Source: a virus
IMG/VR virus record: IMGVR_UViG_3300028027_000170
Span: 1-29,555 of that record
Length of the DNA stretch: 29,555 nt
Strand: one strand, 5' to 3'
In this document: positions 20,229 through 28,775 of the stretch, piece after piece
How the letters are laid out: every line of letters starts with the position of its first letter
Numbering within the stretch: the first letter of the stretch is position 1
Position numbers and translations under genes: made by a program
Notes under the pieces: generated by a model
The model's database searches: none
What the model was told of the DNA's origin: nothing
Seen by the model: only the letters and a program-made list of their open reading frames with translations

Positions 20229-21757
20229 TGGCAAGCCGACTTGTTCAAGGTACGGCGGCTCGTGTTCAATCGTTGCCTGCCCCTATCGGTGGTTGGAACG
20301 TGCGGGACAGTATCGCAAACATGGATACGCTCGATGCCGTTCAATTAACCAATTTGTTCCCCACAGTCAATAATGTGGTTTTGCGTGGTGGATATACAAA
20401 ATATTCCACCGGCATCACGGGTCAAGTTCAGACTTTGATGGGCTATTCAAGCGGTGCAACTGACGAATTGTTTGCTATTGCAGGAACGTCGATTTACGAC
20501 TGTACTGCTGGCGGTGCAGTTGGCGCAGCGGTCAAGACGGGATTGAGTAACGCAAAGTGGGAATACACCAACGTCACAACCCCTGCCGGCGGCTACTTAT
20601 ATTTGGTCAATGGCGTAGATGCGCCATTACTGTATAACGGGTCAACTTGGACAAATCCAACCATTACTGGCGTAACGGCAAGCAGTTTAAGCAACATTGC
20701 CATTTTTAAAAACCAAGTTTGGTTTACGCAAAATGCAAGTTTAAAAGCATGGTATTTGCCGACTTTGAGTATTTCAGGCGCAGCTGCTGCAATTGACATG
20801 AGTTCGGTTGCCCAACTTGGTGGATTCTTGGTTGCCGTGGGAACGTGGACAATTGATGCAGGCTACGGCGTAGACGATAACTTAGTGTTTATAACGTCCA
20901 ATGGCGAGGTTATTGTTTGGGCGGGTACTGATCCCTCAGACGCTACGAAATGGGCGCTAGTGGGCGTTTGGAGGGTTGGCAAACCCGTTGGTAAGCGATG
21001 CTTACTAAAGTACGGCGGCGATATGCTGATGCTGACTTATAACGGTCTGTATCCACTTGCCGCAAGCCTGCAATCATCTAGACTTGATCCCCGTGTTGCG
21101 CTGTCGGACAAAATTCAAGGCGCATTTACTACTGCAACTCAACAATATGGCGGTAATTTTGGGTGGGACATTATTTTTGACCCACAACATAATGCTTTGA
21201 CGGTCAATGTGCCGGTTGCTGAAGGCCAACAACAGCAATATGTGATGAATAACATCACGAAAGCCTGGTGCAACTTTACAGGCCAAGCTGCTAATTGTTG
21301 GGCAATCTTTGACAACGAGCCGTACTGGGGCGGTAATGGGTTTGTTGCCCATGCGTGGGATGACAATTATGCTGATGACGTTAGCGACATTAATGGTTAT
21401 GCGTTGCAAGCGTTTAATTATTTTGATGCCCGTGGGTACAAAAAGTATTTCACAAGAGCCAGACCGTCAATCTTTACAAACGGAACACCGTCAATATTCA
21501 TTGGTTTAAACATGGATTTTGACTTGGCAGACACAACTGCGGCGCTAAGTTTTAGCCCACAAGTATCTGCCAAATGGGACGTTGCGTTGTGGGATGTTGG
21601 CTACTGGGCTACAGATACGGTCATCACAAACAATTGGCAAGGCGTAACTGGTATTGGATATTGCGCCGCAACACAGTTTAAATCTGCCTCGCAAGGAACG
21701 ACAATTCTATGGGCATCGACGGACATTGTTTACCAACAAGGTTGGGGTGGCATATAA
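20228..21757 (+). CDS. Tail hub/stabiliser protein, beta-propeller (P22 gp10-like)
   Basis: The 509-residue product opens SLPAPIGGWNVRDSIANMDTLDAVQLTNLFP, which in many podoviruses marks the tail hub or stabilisation protein. The repeated beta pattern (VVLRGGYTKYSTG, YLYLVNGVDAPLLYNG, VFITSNGEVIVWAGTDPSD, MLMLTYNGLYPLA) fits a propeller fold. The C-terminus has the W-D run KWDVALWDVGYWATD. It probably forms the hexameric hub below the adaptor ring where fibres or spikes dock. The adaptor gene stop overlaps its start (TAATG). Confidence 0.82.
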   Translation: MASRLVQGTAARVQSLPAPIGGWNVRDSIANMDTLDAVQLTNLFPTVNNVVLRGGYTKYSTGITGQVQTLMGYSSGATDELFAIAGTSIYDCTAGGAVGAAVKTGLSNAKWEYTNVTTPAGGYLYLVNGVDAPLLYNGSTWTNPTITGVTASSLSNIAIFKNQVWFTQNASLKAWYLPTLSISGAAAAIDMSSVAQLGGFLVAVGTWTIDAGYGVDDNLVFITSNGEVIVWAGTDPSDATKWALVGVWRVGKPVGKRCLLKYGGDMLMLTYNGLYPLAASLQSSRLDPRVALSDKIQGAFTTATQQYGGNFGWDIIFDPQHNALTVNVPVAEGQQQQYVMNNITKAWCNFTGQAANCWAIFDNEPYWGGNGFVAHAWDDNYADDVSDINGYALQAFNYFDARGYKKYFTRARPSIFTNGTPSIFIGLNMDFDLADTTAALSFSPQVSAKWDVALWDVGYWATDTVITNNWQGVTGIGYCAATQFKSASQGTTILWASTDIVYQQGWGGI

Positions 21758-22155
21758 CCCAAGGCGCTGAAATAGGCCATTGGGTAGCAGAGCGAGTACA
21801 GGGTAAATATTTTGCAGATGGTTCGCAAGCAATTGGGTTAGAGCGTGACGGTCAGATTATTGCAGGCGTGATTTACGAGAACTGGAATCAAGCCTCAATT
21901 GTGTGCCACATAGCAATTGAAGGACGTATGACAAAAGGGTATTTAAAAGCGATATTTGACTACCCTTTTAAATTTTGTAAGGTAAAAAAGATTATTGTGC
22001 CGGTGAGCAGTACCCATGCAAAAAGCCTAAAATTAGTCACTAAGATGGGTTTTAGCGAAGAAGCAAGGGTTAAGGATGCAGCACCGGATGGCGATATTAT
22101 ATTTTTGACATTGGCAAAAGAAAATTGCCGATTTCTAGGGGTAGAAAATGGGTAA
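21709..22155 (+). CDS. GNAT-family N-acetyltransferase
   Basis: The product has up to 148 residues. The central part, QAIGLERDGQIIAGVIYENWNQASIVCHIAIEG, then FKFCKVKKIIVPVSSTHAKSLKLVTKMGFSEEARVKDAAPDGDIIFLTLAK, has the GNAT beta-strand and the late LKLVTKMGF helix-strand typical of acyl-CoA-dependent acetyltransferases. The first 15 or so residues overlap the hub gene in another frame; the true start may be the ATG at 21709, which has a distant AAGGA, or TTG at 21742. Its target could be a glycan amine or a protein. Similar phage genes occur between hub and ejection genes. Confidence 0.8.
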   Translation: MGIDGHCLPTRLGWHITQGAEIGHWVAERVQGKYFADGSQAIGLERDGQIIAGVIYENWNQASIVCHIAIEGRMTKGYLKAIFDYPFKFCKVKKIIVPVSSTHAKSLKLVTKMGFSEEARVKDAAPDGDIIFLTLAKENCRFLGVENG

Positions 22156-23617
22156 GTCAGCATCAGCACCACCAACACCAGACTACGTTGGCGCAGCCAA
22201 ACAACAAGGTATTGATAACCTTGCGGCGGCTAAACAATCTAACATCATGTCTAACCCAAATATGTATACGCCATTTGGGAATCAAACTGTTTCTTACTCA
22301 AATCCAACATTTGACCAAGGTGCATATGATGCGGCGTTGGCTAAATACAACGCAAGCAATTTAGACCGTAATGCATTTATGCGGCAAGGCAATCCGGAAG
22401 GCGATACAACAACGGGTGCAACATACTTTGACCAAGCCGGTTACGATGCTGCACAAGCAAAACGAGGCGCAGCGCCAACCCGTGAAGGATACATGACCGG
22501 CGGCGGCATTCCGACTGTTACTCAAACCCTTACCCCACAAGCGCAACAAACTTTAGACTCGCAGCAACGTGTACAAACTGCTTTGGCAAACCTTGGTGAA
22601 GTCGGAATTGCCAATGCTTATGACACGCTTTCAAGACCGTTTGTTCCAACTACGACAAAAATTGAACACGATTTTGGTGGTTATGGTGCTGTGCCATTAT
22701 CTGAAAACTTTACTTCTAAATCTGAAGTTCCGTTGCAGTATTCGCTTGATACAAGCAACCTTGCAAGGATGCCAATTAATGCGGGAACAACTGCACAAGA
22801 TTTAATTCTGCAACGCCTAAACCCAACAATTGAGGCTGGCGATACATCTTTTAAACAAGCGTTGGCAAACCAAGGTTTAGCGCCTGGCACTCAAGCCTAC
22901 GATGCGGCATTTCGTAATCGTTCGCAACAGATTAACGACTTGTACAACCAAGCGGCACTCCAAGGTATCAATTTGGACATGGCGGCACGGCAACAAGGAT
23001 TGAACGAGCAGCAAACACTAGGTTCGTTTGCTAATCAAGCGCAACTAGCAGGCGCAGGGCTGTACAACACGGCAATGCAAGACAATTATGGTCGAGGCAT
23101 GACCACCCAAGGCACTCAGTACAGCCAAGGTCTTAATAAAGCTCAGTTTCAAAACACCGCACAGCAACAACAACTGGCGCAAGACATGGCATTACGGGCG
23201 CAACCAATTAATGAAGTTATTGGGCTTTTGGGTGGATCGCAGATTCAATTACCCCAGTTCCAAGGCTATCAAGGTACGAGCGTTGCACCAGCGCCAACTT
23301 TTGCGGGTACGCAAGCGCAGGGTCAAGCTGATATGTCACGTTACGGTATTCAGCAATCAGGTAATAACGCAACCACGCAGGGATTGTTTAGCGCATTAGG
23401 TACAGCAGCAATGCTTGCACCTAAATTTTCAGATAGGCGATTAAAATCAAATATCGTTCAAGTTGGCACTCACCCACTTGGAATTGGTATTTATGAATAC
23501 GACATTTTTGGTAAACGTGAGCTTGGCGTGATGGCAGACGAAGTTGCCAAGGTAATGCCAGAGGCAATCGTGCCGCATGAAAGCGGTTATATGATGGTTA
23601 ATTACGGGAAACTATAA
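22148..23617 (+). CDS. Virion protein with C-terminal S74 intramolecular chaperone
   Basis: The 489-residue product has a polar, Gln- and Ala-rich body with predicted helices and a C-terminal S74 (endosialidase-type) chaperone. S428 and D429 of SDRRLKSNI mark the expected autocleavage site; the 61-residue chaperone follows, with LGIGIYEYDIFGKRELGVMADEV. This chaperone helps a trimeric protein fold, then cuts itself off. The body contains a diverged duplication (FDQGAYDAALAK, FDQAGYDAAQAK). GGGG precedes the ATG. It is near tail genes, but its body is not a typical beta-helical fibre, so it may be a tail-needle or an ejection protein. Confidence 0.8.
   Translation: MGKSASAPPTPDYVGAAKQQGIDNLAAAKQSNIMSNPNMYTPFGNQTVSYSNPTFDQGAYDAALAKYNASNLDRNAFMRQGNPEGDTTTGATYFDQAGYDAAQAKRGAAPTREGYMTGGGIPTVTQTLTPQAQQTLDSQQRVQTALANLGEVGIANAYDTLSRPFVPTTTKIEHDFGGYGAVPLSENFTSKSEVPLQYSLDTSNLARMPINAGTTAQDLILQRLNPTIEAGDTSFKQALANQGLAPGTQAYDAAFRNRSQQINDLYNQAALQGINLDMAARQQGLNEQQTLGSFANQAQLAGAGLYNTAMQDNYGRGMTTQGTQYSQGLNKAQFQNTAQQQQLAQDMALRAQPINEVIGLLGGSQIQLPQFQGYQGTSVAPAPTFAGTQAQGQADMSRYGIQQSGNNATTQGLFSALGTAAMLAPKFSDRRLKSNIVQVGTHPLGIGIYEYDIFGKRELGVMADEVAKVMPEAIVPHESGYMMVNYGKL
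22310..22462 (+). repeat. Diverged tandem duplication in S74 virion protein
   Basis: FDQGAYDAALAK (22310-22345) and FDQAGYDAAQAK (22427-22462) lie 39 codons apart in the same frame and share most residues, each followed by a short polar spacer. The relation suggests a duplicated segment of about 40 residues in the N-terminal body. Confidence 0.55.
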
Positions 23618-23916
23618 TGTTAAACCAATATATCAACATGACTCCGCAACAGAAAATGGCTCAAATGTTGCAACAACAAGCCCAACCAACCCAGTTGCAA
23701 GGTGATATGCAACAGCAAATGCCACAGGCTCAGAACCCGTTTGGCGGCGCACAAGATGCCATGAAAATGTATCAGCAAGCTAGCCAACAAAGTCAGATGC
23801 AAGATTATCAAGATTACATGGCTCGATTGAAACTTGGTCAAGCGCAGACTGGCGGTATGTTTGATCGTGGTAACGCTGTCGGGCCAGATGTAACTGCTAA
23901 CAATTACACGGGGTAA
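23617..23916 (+). CDS. Small Gln/Met-rich virion-region protein
   Basis: The 99-residue product is extremely rich in Gln and Met (MAQMLQQQAQPTQLQGDMQQ), then MKMYQQASQQSQMQDYQDYM and a polar ending. It overlaps the preceding stop (TAATG) and is three bases before the next gene. No family is recognised. Composition and place fit an ejection-complex or tail accessory protein. The neighbouring gene at 23920 shows a comparable Gln-rich stretch, so they may interact. Confidence 0.6.
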   Translation: MLNQYINMTPQQKMAQMLQQQAQPTQLQGDMQQQMPQAQNPFGGAQDAMKMYQQASQQSQMQDYQDYMARLKLGQAQTGGMFDRGNAVGPDVTANNYTG

Positions 23917-23919
23917 GTC

Positions 23920-25533
23920 ATGGCAACTCTTTTCCCTAATGTACCGACTGCTCAAACTTATCGTGCGCCAGGGCCATATGATGAGGATTACCGTTCAATT
24001 GCTCGACGTGAGCAAATGGCGCAAATTTTGCAACAGCAAGCATTGCAACCTATCGAAGTTGGCTCATACCAAGGTATTCAAGCGCCCATTTCTCCGTTGT
24101 CTGGTATTGCTAAAGTTTTGCAAGGTTATTTTGCAGGGCAGCAAATGGACGAAGTGGACAAAGCTCGTCAAGATTTAATGCTTAAAGCAACTAATCAAGA
24201 GTTGGCTTTGAGCAACTTGCCACCAATGGCAGGGCCACAAAAATTAGCTAAAGTATTAGAGCAACAACCAATTGCAAATACTAATTACGGCGAAGGTATG
24301 CCACCGCCAGCACAACCGGCAGAGCCTGTTGCACAAGCCATGCCCATCAGTATGCCTAGTATGGCTCAAGCGCCTATTCAAGCAGGGCAGCAAGTTGCAC
24401 CACAAGCAGGGCAAATGCCTATGTTAAATAGCGACCCACGCATTAACGCAATGCTAGTGCGAAACATGGGTCAACAAGAATATTTAAAAGCGTTGGTTAA
24501 ACAACTTGAGCCAACGTCTGAAATGAAAAATATTGCAGCCGTTTACGGTAGAGATAGTCCTGAATTTAAAAACGCAATGATGAACGTTGCGGCAAAGTCT
24601 GGTTATATTGCGTCAGAAAATTTAGCACCTGGCGCAATTGCATTGAATCCAATAACCAAACAATTTGTGGCAAGCGCACCAAAAGAAGGGGTTCAAGCCT
24701 ACCCTATTGGCAATGGTCAATTTGGCGCAATGGAACAGCCTGGTTACAGAAGCGCTGCTGCAAATATCGCTGGTGAAGAAGCCTTGCAAAAAGGTTTGGC
24801 AACAATGGCAACAACGCCACAAGCAACTTTAAATGAACAAGGGCAACAAGTTACGGGTGGCACTCAGTTTAGTAATATTTACGGCACACCTACACCAACC
24901 TTTTCAGGTACTCAGCCTGCCCCAGCAAATGTTACGCCTAAAGTTTTAGCGCCTAGTCCTGTTATGCAAGCCGCTGATATTGGATTAAATGAAGATTGGC
25001 GTAAAAACGTAGCAGCACCAGTTTTCTTGCAAGGTCAAACAGCACAAAAAACGCTTGATAGCGTGGCTGTATTGCGTAACACCGATCTTCAAACTGGATT
25101 TGGTGCAGAAACTAAAGCGAACATTGCCAATATGCTTGCCGCTGCTGGTGTAAAAGACGCTGAAAAGTTTGCAACAAATGCTCAAATCTTTCAAAAAGAA
25201 GGATCAAAAGCGTTGCTTGATCGTTTGGCATCACAGAAAGGGCCGCAAACAGAACGTGACGCTCTCACAGGTCGTGAAACGTTTGTTACGCTTTCAGATA
25301 CACCACAAGCTAAAGACTTTACGCTTGATCTTGCACAAGCTATGGCATTACAAGATCAACGCAAATCAGGGTATTTCCAAAAAGCGTCAAATATGCCTGA
25401 AGTCCACAAAGGCAAACTTGGATCAATCAGCACCGAATGGTCAAAAATTGAAGGTTCAATATTTGATATGCCGATTGGTAGATCAGCTGATGGCAAACCT
25501 ATTACGATGCGTCAAAAGTACGGGATTAAATAA
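23920..25533 (+). CDS. Putative internal virion / ejection protein
   Basis: The 537-residue product begins with ATLFPNVPTAQTYRAPGPYDEDY, a Gln-rich helix (RREQMAQILQQQALQPIEVGSYQG) and a long Met/Pro/Gln-rich linker (AQAMPISMPSMAQAPIQAGQ). The second half is helical (WRKNVAAPVFLQGQTAQKTLDSVAVLRN ... KEGSKALLDRLASQKGPQTERDAL). Its place between the tail hub and the lysin gene and its low-complexity composition fit internal ejection proteins, which form the channel for DNA entry; no motif proves it. A GGGG site precedes the ATG. Its stop overlaps the next start (TAATG). Confidence 0.6.
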   Translation: MATLFPNVPTAQTYRAPGPYDEDYRSIARREQMAQILQQQALQPIEVGSYQGIQAPISPLSGIAKVLQGYFAGQQMDEVDKARQDLMLKATNQELALSNLPPMAGPQKLAKVLEQQPIANTNYGEGMPPPAQPAEPVAQAMPISMPSMAQAPIQAGQQVAPQAGQMPMLNSDPRINAMLVRNMGQQEYLKALVKQLEPTSEMKNIAAVYGRDSPEFKNAMMNVAAKSGYIASENLAPGAIALNPITKQFVASAPKEGVQAYPIGNGQFGAMEQPGYRSAAANIAGEEALQKGLATMATTPQATLNEQGQQVTGGTQFSNIYGTPTPTFSGTQPAPANVTPKVLAPSPVMQAADIGLNEDWRKNVAAPVFLQGQTAQKTLDSVAVLRNTDLQTGFGAETKANIANMLAAAGVKDAEKFATNAQIFQKEGSKALLDRLASQKGPQTERDALTGRETFVTLSDTPQAKDFTLDLAQAMALQDQRKSGYFQKASNMPEVHKGKLGSISTEWSKIEGSIFDMPIGRSADGKPITMRQKYGIK

Positions 25534-26396
25534 TGGCTAACCCAGAAGATTTTGCCTCGCAATATGCACCTTTGGCAACAAGGGTTGGCGATCAATTGGG
25601 CGTAAGCCCTGATCTTCTGTTAAGTCAATGGGGATTGGAAACAGGTTGGGGTAAGTCGGTAATCCCTGGCACTAACAATCTCGGCAACATTATGGATTTC
25701 TCTGGTGGGGGTGTAGCTGCTGTTGATAACTACACAGGTCGCACCGACAAGTATCGAGCGTTTGAAACTCCAGAAGCGTTCGGTGAGCATTTTGTTGATT
25801 TAATTAGACGTAGATACCCAAGCGTTGTTGGTTCAGGAAGTGATCCAGTTAAGTTTGCAACGGCCTTAAAACAAGGTGGTTATGCAGAACATCCTGAATA
25901 CGTTAATTCTCTTATTGATACGGCGCAAAGTTTTAGAAACCGTCCAAAAGCTATGGGGTTTTTAGCCGGCGCTACAAATTCAGATGCGAACCCACCTACC
26001 ATGAGCAACAATCCTTTTGCATCACTAAACGAAGAATTTAGACTTGGTGTGCCTGAACCTACGCAACAAGCAAATCCGTTTGATACTTTAAACACAGAAT
26101 TTGCTTTGCCAGCATCTGAGCCATATGTTGCACCACCAACGCCAAAACAGCCAACAACTGGCGAAAGCGTTATGGGTTCAATTAAAGAGTTACCACGTCA
26201 AATTGGATTAACAACTCGTTATGGCATGGAAGGATTAGGTGATGTTGGCTCAATGTTGCTTGCGCCGTTTCAAGTTCCAATGAACGCTGCATCTCAAGCC
26301 TTAGGCGGGCCACCTGTTGCATCATTGCGTCAAATGGCAACAGCAGGCGCAAATGCTATTGGTTTGCCAGAGCCACAAGGAAACTTGAAAATGTAG
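25533..26396 (+). CDS. Virion-associated FlgJ-like glucosaminidase; C-terminus cut by frameshift
   Basis: The 287-residue product has an N-terminal FlgJ-like glucosaminidase (GH73-type) domain: LLLSQWGLETGWGKSVIPGTNNLGNI with E36 as likely catalytic acid, then TDKYRAFETPEAFGEHFVDLIRRRY and YAEHPEYVNSLIDTAQSF. A linker carries two NPFxxLNxEF motifs, then helical sequence. The frame ends TTG-AAA-ATG-TAG, but the -1 frame continues from there into the gene at 26417 (NVVGDVTRGMTGAATG), the natural extension of this protein. The hydrolase probably opens peptidoglycan during DNA entry. The stop may come from a one-base loss in an A run, or the pair may be joined by frameshifting. Confidence 0.82.
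   Translation: MANPEDFASQYAPLATRVGDQLGVSPDLLLSQWGLETGWGKSVIPGTNNLGNIMDFSGGGVAAVDNYTGRTDKYRAFETPEAFGEHFVDLIRRRYPSVVGSGSDPVKFATALKQGGYAEHPEYVNSLIDTAQSFRNRPKAMGFLAGATNSDANPPTMSNNPFASLNEEFRLGVPEPTQQANPFDTLNTEFALPASEPYVAPPTPKQPTTGESVMGSIKELPRQIGLTTRYGMEGLGDVGSMLLAPFQVPMNAASQALGGPPVASLRQMATAGANAIGLPEPQGNLKM
26010..26102 (+). repeat. Tandem NPFxxLNxEF motifs in lysin linker
   Basis: NPFASLNEEF (26010-26039) and NPFDTLNTEF (26073-26102) lie 21 codons apart in the same frame. Both are flanked by Pro- and polar-rich linker sequence. Repeated short motifs in a linker suggest binding sites for a partner. Confidence 0.7.
26388..26396 (+). other. Frame junction at AAAA followed by TAG
   Basis: The gene at 25533 reads TTG-AAA-ATG-TAG here. 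One added A in the run at 26388-26391, or a -1 slip at this point, gives NLKNVVGDVTRGM and joins the frame open from here to 28195. No classical X-XXY-YYZ slippery site with a strong downstream stem is evident by eye. Confidence 0.65.
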
Positions 26397-26416
26397 TTGG
26401 CGATGTAACTAGAGGA

Positions 26417-28195
26417 ATGACCGGCGCAGCAACTGGCGCACGTTTAGCAGGTTTATTGACGCAAGGCATGACTGCTTTAGCGCCAACAAGATTAGCGGGA
26501 TTAACTGCGCCTGAATTAGCTGCTGCACCTGCCGCAGTTTCACCAACAGTTACGCAAAAAGTTATTGAACAATTGGCTCAAGCGCCAGTTATGCAAACTA
26601 TTGCAGGTGGTACAGCATCTGGTGCGGGAAGTACAACAAAAGCATTTGGTGGTGGCCCTGCTGCTGAGTTTGGCGCAACGGTTGCTGGCGCATTAGCGCC
26701 TGGCGGTGCAAGTGCAGCAGCGGGTAAAACTTACAAACTTGGTCAATCTGCAATTCAACCTTTATATGAAGGCGGCAGAAATCAAATTCTTGCTAATGTT
26801 TTAAGAAACGTTATTCCTGAAGATAGAGTTGGCGATATTGTTGAAAAGTTAACCGCAGCTAAATCTTTAGTGCCAGGGTCAATGCCTACTGCGGCAGAAG
26901 TTGCTGAAAGTGGTGGTATTGGCGCACTTCAACGGTCTGCTGCTGCTGCATTTCCTGAACCTTTTACACAAAGAGGTTTAGAGCAAAATGCAGCTAGAGT
27001 ACAGGCATTGCGTGGCGTTGCAGGTGATGAAGCATCATTAGCAGCAGCAGAATTGGCTCGTAAAACAAAAACGCAACCGTTATACGAACAAGCTAAACAA
27101 TCAACAGCTCAAGTTGACTCAACGAGAGTAGTTAATTTAATTGACAGATTGTCAGCTAAAAACTCAGGCAGACCGCAATTAGTTAAAGAGCTTAATCAAA
27201 TTCGTGAAACATTGTTTGAACCTTATCCTGCACAACAACGAGGTGCTGATGCTTGGAAACAATTAGATGAAACATTAACAAAGAGAATGTCAGATGCAGA
27301 TTCTGATGCGGTTAGAACTGCTAGAACTGTAATGGATCGAATCCGTAAAGGATCAATTGATGCTGAAGAAGGTTTAGCGCAATTAAAAGGATTATCAGGT
27401 ACAAGCAAAACCGCAAACGAAGCAATTGATTATGCTAGAGCGCAATTGAAAACGCCTGATTATGTGTTGAGAGATAAGCCTCAAAACATTATTTCTTCAA
27501 TTGGTGGCATCAAAGACATACTTGCAACAACAGAAAATCCGTTATTAAAACGTGAATTATTAACAGTTAAACGAGCTTTAGAAAATCAATTAAGTAAAGT
27601 TGAGCCATCTTTTAAAGCAGCAGAACAAAATTTTGCACAGCTTTCGCAACCAATTAATCAAATGCAAATTGGGCAAGAACTGCTCAATAAAATGCAACCC
27701 GCATTAGCTGATTATGGCGCTTTAGGATCAGAAACCGCTGCAAAATATGCCCAAGCATTGCGTAATGCTGATCAAACAGCAAAAACAGCAACTGGATTTA
27801 AAGGTGCAACATTAGAACGCACAATGACTCCAGAGCAAATGGGTACATTAAATTCTGTTGCTCAAGATTTAGCCAGAAAAACAAATGCTCAAAATTTAGG
27901 CCGTGGCCCTGGCTCTGATACTTTCCAAAAATTATCAATGGCAAATATGGCTCAACAAGTGGGTATGCCGATTGGTTTAGTGGAATCTGTTGGAAAAATA
28001 CCTGCAATTGGTGGTTATTTAACTCGTATATATGGCGAGGCAGATACGTTAATGCAGCAAGCCTTGGCAAAAGCATTGTTAGACCCACAAGCAACGGCTA
28101 AACTGATTGCACAAGCAAACCCAGCAGATAGAAGTCGATTGATGGCTGACGCTTTGCGTGGAACTTTAACGCCATCGTCTTTTATGAACCAATAA
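26417..28195 (+). CDS. Large internal virion protein (possible continuation of the lysin gene)
   Basis: This 592-residue frame starts at an ATG 20 bases after the upstream stop; AGAGGA lies directly against the ATG, too close for an efficient ribosome site. Codons in the same frame before it (NVVGDVTRG) look coding. The N-terminus is Ala/Gly/Thr-rich and hydrophobic (ARLAGLLTQGMTALAPTRLAGL), followed by GGTASGAGSTTKAFGGG, then helical, charged sequence with long coiled-coil stretches. This resembles the large ejection proteins of podoviruses that cross membranes. Leu codons are often TTA and Arg codons AGA, unlike the coat gene. If joined to the gene at 25533 the protein would be close to 890 residues. 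Confidence 0.7.
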   Translation: MTGAATGARLAGLLTQGMTALAPTRLAGLTAPELAAAPAAVSPTVTQKVIEQLAQAPVMQTIAGGTASGAGSTTKAFGGGPAAEFGATVAGALAPGGASAAAGKTYKLGQSAIQPLYEGGRNQILANVLRNVIPEDRVGDIVEKLTAAKSLVPGSMPTAAEVAESGGIGALQRSAAAAFPEPFTQRGLEQNAARVQALRGVAGDEASLAAAELARKTKTQPLYEQAKQSTAQVDSTRVVNLIDRLSAKNSGRPQLVKELNQIRETLFEPYPAQQRGADAWKQLDETLTKRMSDADSDAVRTARTVMDRIRKGSIDAEEGLAQLKGLSGTSKTANEAIDYARAQLKTPDYVLRDKPQNIISSIGGIKDILATTENPLLKRELLTVKRALENQLSKVEPSFKAAEQNFAQLSQPINQMQIGQELLNKMQPALADYGALGSETAAKYAQALRNADQTAKTATGFKGATLERTMTPEQMGTLNSVAQDLARKTNAQNLGRGPGSDTFQKLSMANMAQQVGMPIGLVESVGKIPAIGGYLTRIYGEADTLMQQALAKALLDPQATAKLIAQANPADRSRLMADALRGTLTPSSFMNQ

Positions 28196-28205
28196 GAGGT
28201 AATCA

Positions 28206-28772
28206 ATGAGCTATAACGGCAGCGGTACATTTGTAATTAATTCAACTGGTCAACCAGTTGTTACAAACACAGTCATTTCGTCTACGGCGTTTAATGCGCT
28301 GACTGCTGATCTTGCAACTGGTTTAACAACGGCGCTGACTAAAGACGGTCAAACAACACCGACAGCCAACATTCCCATGGGAACATTTAAGCTCACAGGG
28401 CTTGGTGTTGGTTCTGCGGCAACTGACTCTGCAAACATTTCGCAAGTGCAAAGCTCGTTTGGTTCGTTTTTAACGGCAGCCGGCACAGACACAATTACAG
28501 CGTCGGTTAGCCCATCATTGACTGCGTATGCTGTTGGTCAAACGTTTAAGTTTATTGCGGCGGCGACAAACACAGGCGCAGTCACGATAAACATCAGTTC
28601 TCTTGGTGCTAAATCCATTCTTAAAAACGGGTCAACACCGTTATCTGCGGGTGAATTAGTTAGCGGTTCAATGTATCAAATTGTTTATGATGGCACTAAT
28701 TTTCAACTTATCGGGGCTGGCGGCGTTACAGCTGGCAAAGCAATTGCTTTTTCAATCATTTTTGGACTATAA
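28206..28772 (+). CDS. Tail-fibre-like protein, proximal
   Basis: The 188-residue product opens SGTFVINSTGQPVVTNTVISSTAFNALTADLATGLTTALTKDGQTTPTANIPMGTFKLTGLGVGSAATD, a run frequent at the N-terminus of phage fibre proteins. The rest is Thr/Ser/Ala-rich beta (ATNTGAVTINISSLGAKSILKNGS) and ends with FIIGAGG-like turns (QLIGAGGVTAGKA). It may form the shaft or the virion attachment part of a fibre. AGAGG stands before the ATG. The short length suggests that the fibre is built from several proteins, including the two following genes. Confidence 0.75.
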   Translation: MSYNGSGTFVINSTGQPVVTNTVISSTAFNALTADLATGLTTALTKDGQTTPTANIPMGTFKLTGLGVGSAATDSANISQVQSSFGSFLTAAGTDTITASVSPSLTAYAVGQTFKFIAAATNTGAVTINISSLGAKSILKNGSTPLSAGELVSGSMYQIVYDGTNFQLIGAGGVTAGKAIAFSIIFGL

Positions 28773-28775
28773 ATC

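Noticed and set aside
26380-26400. Classical programmed -1 frameshift site
   Set aside because: The bases around the junction do not fit X-XXY-YYZ and no strong downstream stem is evident, so only a frame break is reported.
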